Positions 1 to 5,743 of a DNA stretch of 26,482 nt are shown here, one piece after another. The first letter of the stretch is position 1. Each line of letters begins with the position of its first letter. The notes beneath the pieces are model-generated. The model did not search any database. It was not told the DNA's origin and saw only the letters and a program-made list of their open reading frames with translations. The translations under genes and the position numbers were made by a program. Origin of the DNA: DASZVN01 sp035547055 (GTDB lineage: Bacteria > Pseudomonadota > Alphaproteobacteria > Rhizobiales > Methylopilaceae); the NCBI GenBank assembly GCA_035547055.1, contig DASZVN010000180.1, positions 1 to 26,482 of the forward strand. The letters are read 5' to 3'.

Positions 1-4
1 CGGC

Positions 5-532
<528 letters not shown>

Positions 533-598
533 GATCGTGCCTCCGCAAGTCATCGCCGAATATACGGCAGGGCGGCGCGTCGGACGCATCACGGTCGA

Positions 599-730
599 GC
601 GGATGTGATCGGCTTGCCCGAGGGCCGCGCTTGGACAAGGTACCGTGCGGACGACACCGTTGAGATCTTGGCGATCGTGGCCAAATCGGAGGCGGAGTCA
701 TGGCTGGCCCCGTTCGGAGAACCACTGTGA
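599..730 (+). pseudogene. 3' remnant of a small toxin gene (RelE/HigB-like?)
   Basis: About 43 codons in one frame read through to a TGA at 728-730, ending VEILAIVAKSEAESWL plus a short tail. That looks like the C-terminal beta-strands of a small RelE/HigB-type toxin, though I cannot name the family with confidence. The strongest argument is positional. Its stop codon overlaps the GTG start of the following antitoxin-like frame (GTGA, 727-730), the typical coupling of toxin-antitoxin pairs. Upstream of about 599 the frame runs into the msrB promoter region and loses any resemblance, so the 5' part of the gene appears deleted. It could instead be a chance open frame in GC-rich DNA. Confidence 0.4.
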
Positions 731-976
731 AGGAAGTGCCTCTGACCGAGGTGAAGGATGATCTGTCGCGCTACCTGCGGGAAGCCGAGCGGCAGGGAGA
801 TCATCATCACGCGCCACGGCAAGCCGGCGGGCGTCCTGATCGGACTCGAATCGGAGGACGATTGGTTCGAGTATCGACTGGAGACCGATCCCCGCTTTTT
901 ACGACGGATCGAACGGGCTCGCGCGAGCCTTCGCGCAGGGCTAGGCGTCCGGCTCGACGACCTGGAGTCCGATTGA
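727..976 (+). pseudogene. Phd/YefM-type antitoxin, frameshifted
   Basis: The sequence encodes a prevent-host-death-like antitoxin in two frames. The first frame, from the GTG at 727 (SD-like GGAGA at 716-720), reads VKEVPLTEVKDDLSRYLREAERQ. The second frame continues from about 794 with EIIITRHGKPAGVLIG, then an EDDWFEYRLETDPRFL stretch, and ends at TGA 974-976. Joined, the halves give the order expected of this family: an N-terminal DNA-binding portion, then ITRHGKPAGVLI, then a helical C-terminus that wraps the toxin. The frames meet at 790-797, where one extra base in a GGCAGGGAG stretch explains the shift. Together with the truncated toxin upstream this suggests a dead module. A sequencing error or programmed frameshift is the alternative. 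Confidence 0.72.
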
Positions 977-997
977 GCTGGTGGCGCCGGCAGCCTT

Positions 998-1020
998 GAT
1001 TGCTTCGCTCGCAATGACGG
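998..1020. repeat. Short intergenic palindromic repeat fragment
   Basis: GATTGC and GCAATGACGG flank a TTCGCTC core, forming a short stem of the CATTGCGAGCGAAGCAAT type that is common between genes in Alphaproteobacteria. It lies between the broken antitoxin and the 3' end of the convergent oxygenase gene. Only part of the usual element is present. Confidence 0.5.
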
Positions 1021-1033
1021 CGCGGGCGGCGCC

Positions 1034-1666
1034 TCAGCCCCCGAAAATTCCCTTCAGGAAGCTGGAAAAGCGGTTGCGCTTGCTCTTCCGCTCGACCGCG
1101 GCGGCGTCCTTCACCCAGGCGACCTGCACCACCCGCCGCTCGCCGGCATAGGGCATGTGGCCGTGCCAGGAATGGTCGGAGCGGAGGAACGCGAACACCG
1201 TGCCCATGGTCGGCGGGATCTCGCATTTCATCGGCTCGAAGCCGTCGCCGCCGTAGAGCACGCGCAGCCGTCCGGCGCCGTCATCCTGCCAGGCGTCGTT
1301 CATGTAGACCAGCATGGTCATGACCTTGTCGCGCCCGTCGGTGTGGGGGCGGCCGTCCTTGAGCTGCGAGACCTTGCGGATGGTGGTGAGGCGCGGAAAC
1401 GGATGAAGGTCGAGCCCGAATTTCTGCGACAGCGTCTCGGTCACCTCCTCGCCTTCGAGCGTGTCGATCAGCGTCTTGAAGCGGCCGTGGAGCGGAAGGT
1501 CGGCGGCGAGGAGGAAGCCGGGCTTGGCGATCTCGGGAAAGTCGGCGCGGAGCGCCGGCACCGCGCTCTCGCGCAGGAAGCCGCCGTTCAGGAAGTGCGG
1601 ATAGGGCTCGACGTCGAGCGGCGCCGCGCGGATCGCGTCGAGGTCGATCAGGTCATCGGCGAGCAT
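1034..1666 (-). CDS. 2-oxoglutarate/Fe(II)-dependent oxygenase family protein
   Basis: A 210-residue protein of the 2OG-Fe(II) oxygenase superfamily. The iron facial triad can be read as H108 and D110 (in GRPHTDGRD) with the distal H168 in SDHSWHGH, and R178 in GERRVVQV is placed to bind the 2-oxoglutarate carboxylate. The segment DKVMTMLVYMND between them matches the core strands of prolyl-4-hydroxylase-like folds. Substrate is unknown; homologues in Alphaproteobacteria are usually annotated only as 2OG-Fe(II) oxygenases. The C-terminus is basic (KSKRNRFSSFLKG). The gene stands alone, converging with the decayed antitoxin. The ATG at 1666 is used because it gives the MLADDLIDLDAI N-terminus, with no better start nearby. 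Confidence 0.8.
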   Translation of the reverse strand: MLADDLIDLDAIRAAPLDVEPYPHFLNGGFLRESAVPALRADFPEIAKPGFLLAADLPLHGRFKTLIDTLEGEEVTETLSQKFGLDLHPFPRLTTIRKVSQLKDGRPHTDGRDKVMTMLVYMNDAWQDDGAGRLRVLYGGDGFEPMKCEIPPTMGTVFAFLRSDHSWHGHMPYAGERRVVQVAWVKDAAAVERKSKRNRFSSFLKGIFGG

Positions 1667-1786
1667 GGCCGGAACACCGCGGCAGGGGAGGCATAGCGCC
1701 TGTCTCTACCAGATCCGCCCTGCGGCCGGAACAGGCCGGGGCGTCGCGGCCGGCCGGTCATGAGCACCGAAGAGTCGCGTCGCGAC

Positions 1787-1812
1787 GGAACCGTGCCCTA
1801 CGGCAGAAAGTT
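1787..1812 (+). promoter_or_regulatory. Candidate EcfG (general stress) promoter of the DUF1328 gene
   Basis: GGAAC at 1787-1791 is followed after 17 nt by AGTT at 1809-1812. The consensus of the alphaproteobacterial general stress sigma factor EcfG is GGAAC-N16/17-CGTT, so only one base of the -10 differs. It lies about 70 nt upstream of the DUF1328 start on the same strand. Genes for tiny DUF1328 membrane peptides are plausible members of that regulon. This is a motif match only. Confidence 0.5.
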
Positions 1813-1883
1813 TCCCCACAGAACAGGGCCAGGATGGCGCGCCTGCGCGGCGATCGGCCCTCGGGCAACACATGGAGAGTCAC

Positions 1884-2060
1884 ATGCTCGGCTGGGCCGT
1901 TACCTTCCTCATCATTGCAATCGTTGCCGGCATCTTCGGCTTTGCGGGCGTCGCCGGCACGGCGTCCCATATCGCCTGGATTCTGTTCGTCATCTTCATC
2001 ATTCTCTTCCTGATCTCGGCGATCTTCGGCTGGCGCGGCCGGCGGCCTCCCGTCGTCTGA
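1884..2060 (+). CDS. DUF1328 family small membrane protein
   Basis: A 58-residue peptide with two hydrophobic segments (about residues 3-22 and 30-50) and a short basic tail (GWRGRRPPVV). Start MLGWAVTFLIIAIVAGIFGF and the central GVAGTASHIAWILF are typical of DUF1328/YtjA-like inner-membrane peptides, whose function is unknown. I chose the ATG at 1884 rather than 1872 because GGAG at 1875-1878 is correctly spaced for it and MLGW is the family's usual N-terminus. A single-gene unit is suggested by the EcfG-like promoter upstream and the strong intrinsic terminator 25 nt downstream. Confidence 0.88.
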   Translation: MLGWAVTFLIIAIVAGIFGFAGVAGTASHIAWILFVIFIILFLISAIFGWRGRRPPVV

Positions 2061-2084
2061 TCGCGACCCTTTCGTCAACGAGGA

Positions 2085-2114
2085 GCCCGGCGCCCGCGGC
2101 GGCGCCGGGCTTTT
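2085..2114 (+). terminator. Rho-independent terminator after the DUF1328 gene
   Basis: A perfect 10-bp GC stem (GCCCGGCGCC at 2085-2094 with GGCGCCGGGC at 2101-2110) and a 6-nt loop are followed directly by TTTT at 2111-2114. It closes the DUF1328 transcript and separates it from the hydrolase gene. Confidence 0.88.
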
Positions 2115-2208
2115 CGCGTCTTCACGGCGGCCTCACCGAGGCGTGTGTCGCAGCGAGGGATGCCGGTCCCTACAACGGCACCATCGCGAGCGACGGAGCC
2201 CCGGCCCG

Positions 2209-3066
2209 ATGGATCAGCGCATCATCGACCTCTACGACCGCTTCACCCACGGCCTGATGTCGCGCCGCGACTTCGTCGAACGGCTGGCCAGGCTCGCGGG
2301 CGGCACGGCCGCGGCCATGGCACTGCTGCCGCTCCTCAGGAACGACTACGCCCGCGCCGAGACGATCGGGGCGGGCGATCCCCGCATCCAGGCGTCGGCC
2401 ACGACCTATCCCGGGCCGCAGGACGCGGTGAAGGCCTATCTCGCCCACCCCGCCGGCAGCGGCGAATGGCCGGCGGTGATCGTGGTGCATGAGAACCGCG
2501 GCCTCAACCCGCATATCGAGGACGTGGCGCGCCGCCTCGCGGTCGCGGGCTATCTCGCCCTCGCGCCGGATCTCCTGTCGCCCTTCGGCGGCACCCCCGC
2601 CGACGAGGATGACGCGCGCGACCGGTTCGCGGAGCTGAAGCCGCCGCTCGCGGTGGCCCAGCTCGAAGCGGCGGTGCCGGTCCTGAAGACCCAGCCGCAA
2701 TCGAGCGGCCCCGTCGGCGTGATCGGCTTCTGCTGGGGCGGCGGCATCGCCGAGCGCCTGGCGCTCGTCAGCCCCGACCTCGCGGTGGTCGTTGCCTATT
2801 ACGGGCCGGAGCCGCCGCTGTCGGACGTGAAGACGGTCCGCGCCGCGATGCTGCTGCATTATGCCGGGCTCGACACCCGCATCACCGCGGCCGGCCCGGC
2901 CTTCGCCGAGGCGGTGAAGAAAGCCGGCGCGCCGGTGGTCGAGCGCTACGTCTATCCGGGCGTCAACCACGCCTTCAGCAACGACACCAGCAACCGCTAC
3001 GACAAGGCGGCTTCCGACCTCGCCTGGCAGCGCACGCTGGCCTTCCTCAAGGCCCATCTCGGCTGA
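2209..3066 (+). CDS. Dienelactone hydrolase family protein
   Basis: A 285-residue alpha/beta hydrolase of the dienelactone hydrolase family. The catalytic triad is visible as C175 in GFCWGGG, D222 in AGLDTRI and H254 in GVNHAFSND; E95 in VVHENRGL corresponds to the glutamate conserved in this family. Residues 18-45 (SRRDFVERLARLAGG followed by a hydrophobic AAMALLPLL) look like a Tat-type signal, so the enzyme may act in the periplasm; this N-terminal form is common in alphaproteobacterial homologues. The physiological substrate cannot be read from sequence and no aromatic-degradation genes are nearby. The ATG at 2209 (GGAG about 11 nt upstream) fits the family N-terminus MDQRIIDLYDRFTHG; upstream in-frame codons read as non-homologous sequence. 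Confidence 0.87.
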   Translation: MDQRIIDLYDRFTHGLMSRRDFVERLARLAGGTAAAMALLPLLRNDYARAETIGAGDPRIQASATTYPGPQDAVKAYLAHPAGSGEWPAVIVVHENRGLNPHIEDVARRLAVAGYLALAPDLLSPFGGTPADEDDARDRFAELKPPLAVAQLEAAVPVLKTQPQSSGPVGVIGFCWGGGIAERLALVSPDLAVVVAYYGPEPPLSDVKTVRAAMLLHYAGLDTRITAAGPAFAEAVKKAGAPVVERYVYPGVNHAFSNDTSNRYDKAASDLAWQRTLAFLKAHLG

Positions 3067-3092
3067 GGCCGGTTCCGATCGAAATTCCGCCT

Positions 3093-3222
3093 GTCATCCC
3101 GGTCGCGCGCACCGTGCCAGGCCCCGGATCCCGGCTCTCCGGCCATCTCGGGCCTGCCCGAGATGGCCGCTTGAAATTCGCACATCGGGCAGGCCCCATA
3201 TGCGTGCTCCGGCCGGGATGAC
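3093..3222. repeat. Palindromic intergenic repeat between convergent genes
   Basis: GTCATCCCGG at 3093-3102 and CCGGGATGAC at 3213-3222 are perfect 10-bp inverted ends bounding 130 bp. Inside, 3141-3168 is a 13-bp perfect inverted repeat with a 2-nt loop (GGCCATCTCGGGC/GCCCGAGATGGCC). Elements of this TCATCCCGG type are widespread in rhizobial and related intergenic regions. It fills the gap between two convergent genes and may help end both transcripts. Confidence 0.7.
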
Positions 3223-3227
3223 GGCTC

Positions 3228-3764
3228 TTACTTGCCCGGATGCCACTCGACGTCGCCGCTTGCCCGGTTGGCATAGCGGGCGGCGACGAAGAGGAGGTCC
3301 GACAGGCGGTTGAGATAGCGCCGCGCCTCGGCGCCCACCGCTTCGGCGGCGGCGAGCGCGGTGACGCGCCGTTCGGCCCGGCGGAGAATGGTGCGGGCGA
3401 GGTGCAGCGCCGCCGCGGCCGGGGTCCCGCCGGGCAGGATGAAGGCCGTCAGCGGCGGCAGGCCGTCCTCCAGCCGGTCGATCTCGCGCTCCAGCCGCGC
3501 GACCTGGGCGGGGCGGATGCCCGGCGCCTCGCCGCCGGTCGCCGCGAGCTCGGCGCCGAGGTCGAACAGCTCGTTCTGCACGCGGGCCAGCATCGGATCG
3601 AGGACGATGTCGCCCGCCGTCGCGACGCGGGCGACGCCGATCGCCGCATTGGCCTCGTCGATCGCGCCGATCGCCTCGATGCGGAGGTCGTGCTTCGGCC
3701 GGCGGGCGCCGCCCCACAGGCCGGTCGTGCCGTCGTCGCCGGTGCGGGTGTAGAGGCGCGCCAT
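3228..3764 (-). CDS. PduO-type cob(I)yrinic acid a,c-diamide / cob(I)alamin adenosyltransferase
   Basis: Transfers the adenosyl group of ATP to cob(I)alamin or its corrinoid precursor to form coenzyme B12. The 178-residue protein shows the family's N-terminal ATP-binding stretch (YTRTGDDGTTGL at 5-16), the LPGGTPAAAALHLARTILRRAERR helix and the YLNRLSDLLFVAARYAN helix, in the order of the PduO/MMAB trimeric enzymes. It is full length. No Shine-Dalgarno is evident before the ATG at 3764 (upstream is CTGACCCCCA), yet MARLYTRTGDDG is the expected N-terminus. It lies downstream of a HIG1-like gene on the same strand. No other cobalamin genes are in the window. Confidence 0.92.
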   Translation of the reverse strand: MARLYTRTGDDGTTGLWGGARRPKHDLRIEAIGAIDEANAAIGVARVATAGDIVLDPMLARVQNELFDLGAELAATGGEAPGIRPAQVARLEREIDRLEDGLPPLTAFILPGGTPAAAALHLARTILRRAERRVTALAAAEAVGAEARRYLNRLSDLLFVAARYANRASGDVEWHPGK

Positions 3765-3785
3765 TGGGGGTCAGAGAACTCGCTC

Positions 3786-3834
3786 GAGCATGATCTTGTC
3801 CGAAAACCGCTGCACGCTTTTCGGGATCATGCTC
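3786..3834. repeat. Rhizobial-type GAGCATGATC palindromic repeat
   Basis: GAGCATGATC (3786-3795) and GATCATGCTC (3825-3834) are perfect inverted ends. Inside them CCGAAAA (3800-3806) pairs with TTTTCGG (3818-3824). I recognise this arrangement from repeats dispersed in Hyphomicrobiales genomes. Its right end overlaps two bases of the stop codon of the HIG1-like gene, and it lies in the leader of the adenosyltransferase gene. Confidence 0.75.
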
Positions 3835-4021
3835 AGCCCGGCCGGGTCGCCCAGATCACGATGATGATGACGATGATGGCGAGGAACTGCAGCGTCACGC
3901 GCCAGCGCATCAGGTTCTGCGAGCGCTGCGGGCTGCCGCCCCGCATCATGTTGACGAGGCCCATGCCGAGGACGACCGCCACGGCGGCCAGCGCAATGAG
4001 GATGGCGATGGTGCCGATCAT
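3833..4021 (-). CDS. HIG1-like twin-transmembrane small protein
   Basis: A 62-residue protein with two hydrophobic helices (about 3-24 and 42-58) joined by a short basic loop, MRGGSPQRSQNLMRWRVTLQ. The loop sequence, small size and RWR.xLQ entry to helix two match HIG1/hypoxia-induced-domain twin-transmembrane peptides of Alphaproteobacteria; mitochondrial relatives associate with respiratory complexes, but no function is known here. I chose the ATG at 4021 over the one at 4075: an AAGGAG sits 5 nt before it, while the upstream 18 codons are Gly/Arg-rich and unlike the family. The stop codon overlaps a palindromic repeat. Confidence 0.75.
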   Translation of the reverse strand: MIGTIAILIALAAVAVVLGMGLVNMMRGGSPQRSQNLMRWRVTLQFLAIIVIIIVIWATRPG

Positions 4022-4110
4022 GGCTGCTCCTTCGGCGCGGCCCGGGCCGCGTCCGCGGGCCTCCGAATAGGCCATGACCGAGTAAGGCGCCAGCCCGAGG
4101 CTGTGCCTCT

Positions 4111-4237
4111 CCCGTCATGCCCGACCTTGGGCCGGGCATCCACGGGTTTGCGGCCGACGGAAAATCGTGGACGGCCGGGAGCGCAGATAAGTTACGCAAT
4201 CCGCGCAAGCTTGATTGCGTGCCCGGCCATGACGGGC
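4111..4237. repeat. Intergenic repeat with CCCGTCATG ends
   Basis: CCCGTCATG begins at 4111 and its complement CATGACGGG ends at about 4236. Between them GCCGGGCATCCACG (from 4131) and CGTGGACGGCCGG (from about 4167) form inner inverted matches. This pattern is a common rhizobial intergenic repeat. It occupies most of the gap between the YggS-family gene and the HIG1-like gene. Confidence 0.65.
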
Positions 4238-4253
4238 GGACAGGTTGCCGCCC

Positions 4254-4940
4254 CTACTCTCGCGCGCCGAAGATGGCGCTGCCGACGCGGACGTGAGTGG
4301 CGCCGAGGCCGACGGCGGCGGCGAAATCGGCGCTCATGCCCATCGACAGCGCCTTGAGGCCGTTGCGCGCGGCGATCTTGGCCAGCAGGGCGAAGTGCGG
4401 CGCCGCCACGTCCGCGGCCGGCGGGATGCACATCAGGCCGGCGATGGCGAGGCCGTAGTCGCGGCGGCAGGCGGCGACGAAGGCGTCGGCCTCCTCGGGC
4501 AGGACGCCGGCCTTCTGCGGCTCGGCGCCGGTGTTGACCTCGACGAACAGCATCGGCGTCCGGCCGCTCCGCGCGATCTCGTCGGCGAGAGCCTGGGCGA
4601 GCCTCGGCCGGTCGACGGTATGGATCGCGTCGAACAGCGCGACGGCACCCTGCACCTTGTTGGTCTGCAGCGGGCCGATCAGGTGGAGCGCGGTGCCGGC
4701 ATAGCGCGCGCGAAGGGCCGGCCACTTGGCCTCGGCCTCCTGCACCCGGTTCTCGCCGAACACGCGGTGCCCGGCGTCGAGCACCGGGACGATCGCCTCG
4801 ACCGGAAAGGTCTTCGACACCGCGACCAGCGTCACTGCCGCGGGGTCGCGATCCGCCAGCGCCGCGGCACGCACGATCTCCGCTTCCACCGCCTCCAGGC
4901 GGGAAGCGGGAGTCGGCCCTGCGGCGGGCTTCGTTGTCAC
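4254..4940 (-). CDS. YggS/PLPBP family pyridoxal-5'-phosphate homeostasis protein
   Basis: Binds PLP and influences vitamin B6 and amino-acid homeostasis; no enzymatic reaction is established for the family. The 228-residue product has the PLP lysine K43 in LVAVSK, the GENRVQEAEAKW motif, HLIGPLQTNK, the IHTVDRPRLA strand and the C-terminal SMGMSADF...VRVGSAIFGARE signature of the group IV TIM-barrel fold. The start is a GTG at 4940 preceded by GAGGAG at 6 nt; an ATG 87 nt further upstream is open but would add non-conserved sequence and run into the divergent promoter. It diverges from the methyltransferase gene with a 92-bp gap. Confidence 0.92.
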   Translation of the reverse strand: MTTKPAAGPTPASRLEAVEAEIVRAAALADRDPAAVTLVAVSKTFPVEAIVPVLDAGHRVFGENRVQEAEAKWPALRARYAGTALHLIGPLQTNKVQGAVALFDAIHTVDRPRLAQALADEIARSGRTPMLFVEVNTGAEPQKAGVLPEEADAFVAACRRDYGLAIAGLMCIPPAADVAAPHFALLAKIAARNGLKALSMGMSADFAAAVGLGATHVRVGSAIFGARE

Positions 4941-5014
4941 GTTGCGCTCCTCTCGATAGGGTGGGCCTTGATGTCGGTGTTGGCCAACGAGCCGACCCGC
5001 GCCATGGCCTTCGC

Positions 5015-5029
5015 CGTTGCTATGCAACG
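5015..5029. promoter_or_regulatory. Short palindrome just upstream of the methyltransferase start
   Basis: CGTTGC-TAT-GCAACG is a perfect 6-bp inverted repeat ending 3 nt before the ATG at 5033, exactly where a Shine-Dalgarno would be expected and where none is visible. It could be an operator or an RNA hairpin limiting translation. It is short enough to be chance. Confidence 0.25.
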
Positions 5030-5032
5030 ATT

Positions 5033-5635
5033 ATGACCGACGCCGCCGATGACATCATTGATCTCTACCGCCGTCATGCCGCGGCGTGGGTCGCTGCCCG
5101 CAGCACGACGCTGATCGAACGAACGTGGGCGGAACGGTTCGCCAACCTGCTCCTGCCCGGCGCGGCATTGTTGGACATCGGCTGCGGATCGGGCGTACCG
5201 ATCGCCCGGTATTTCGTCGAGAGGGGGCATCCGATCACCGGCGTCGACGCCTCATCCGAAATGATCGCCCTGTTTCGAGCGAACCTGCCGGGCGAAGCGG
5301 CCGAGGTGGCCGATATGCGCGCTCTGAAGCTTGATCGCAAATTCGGTGGATTGATCGCCTGGGACAGTTTTTTCCATCTGTCGGCTTTGCAGCAGCGTTT
5401 GATGTTCCCGATCTTTCGTGATCATGCCGAGGTGCGTGCTCCGCTGCTGTTCACGAGCGGCCCCGCCTTCGGCGAGGCGCTCGGCACGCTCGAAGGCGAT
5501 CCGCTCTACCACGCGAGCCTCGATCCCGACGAATATCGTCTCCTGCTCGACTGCAACGGCTTCGACGTCGTCGCGCACGTCGCCGAGGACCGGGAGTGCG
5601 GTGGCCATACGGTCTGGCTTGCGCGCCGGCGCTGA
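5033..5635 (+). CDS. Class I SAM-dependent methyltransferase
   Basis: A 200-residue methyltransferase with a Rossmann-like fold. Motif I is LLDIGCGSGVPIARYF (D48 and the glycines that bind SAM), followed by the acidic strand end HPITGVDASSEMI, the ADMRALKLDRKFGGLIAWDSFFHL segment (motifs II/III) and a C-terminal HTVWLARRR strand. The methyl acceptor is unknown. I chose the ATG at 5033 (MTDAADDIIDLYRRHAAAW) because this is a typical start for the family; the 33 codons upstream overlap the divergent YggS promoter. The G+C content looks slightly lower than in its neighbours, a mild hint of separate origin. It is followed by the leuS leader. Confidence 0.85.
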   Translation: MTDAADDIIDLYRRHAAAWVAARSTTLIERTWAERFANLLLPGAALLDIGCGSGVPIARYFVERGHPITGVDASSEMIALFRANLPGEAAEVADMRALKLDRKFGGLIAWDSFFHLSALQQRLMFPIFRDHAEVRAPLLFTSGPAFGEALGTLEGDPLYHASLDPDEYRLLLDCNGFDVVAHVAEDRECGGHTVWLARRR

Positions 5636-5699
5636 ACTGCCCGCGTTCTCGCGCCCATTGACCTATCCAGTCGCGGCGGGCAAAGGTCCGCCCGCATTC

Positions 5700-5719
5700 C
5701 GGGCGGTCGTGGCCGCCCG
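5700..5719 (+). other. Hairpin in the leuS leader
   Basis: CGGGCGG (5700-5706) pairs with CCGCCCG (5713-5719) over a 6-nt loop. A second stem, GCGGGC/GCCCGC, lies just upstream (about 5676-5695). They sit between the methyltransferase stop and the leuS ATG. There is no following T-run, so an intrinsic terminator is not supported; a leader structure is possible. Confidence 0.35.
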
Positions 5720-5743
5720 ACGTCCAGGATACCCAAGAACGAC

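Noticed and set aside
5658..5686. TTGACC with CAAAGG as a leuS promoter
   Set aside because: The -35-like box is fair but the -10 does not resemble CTATAT; there is no support beyond spacing.
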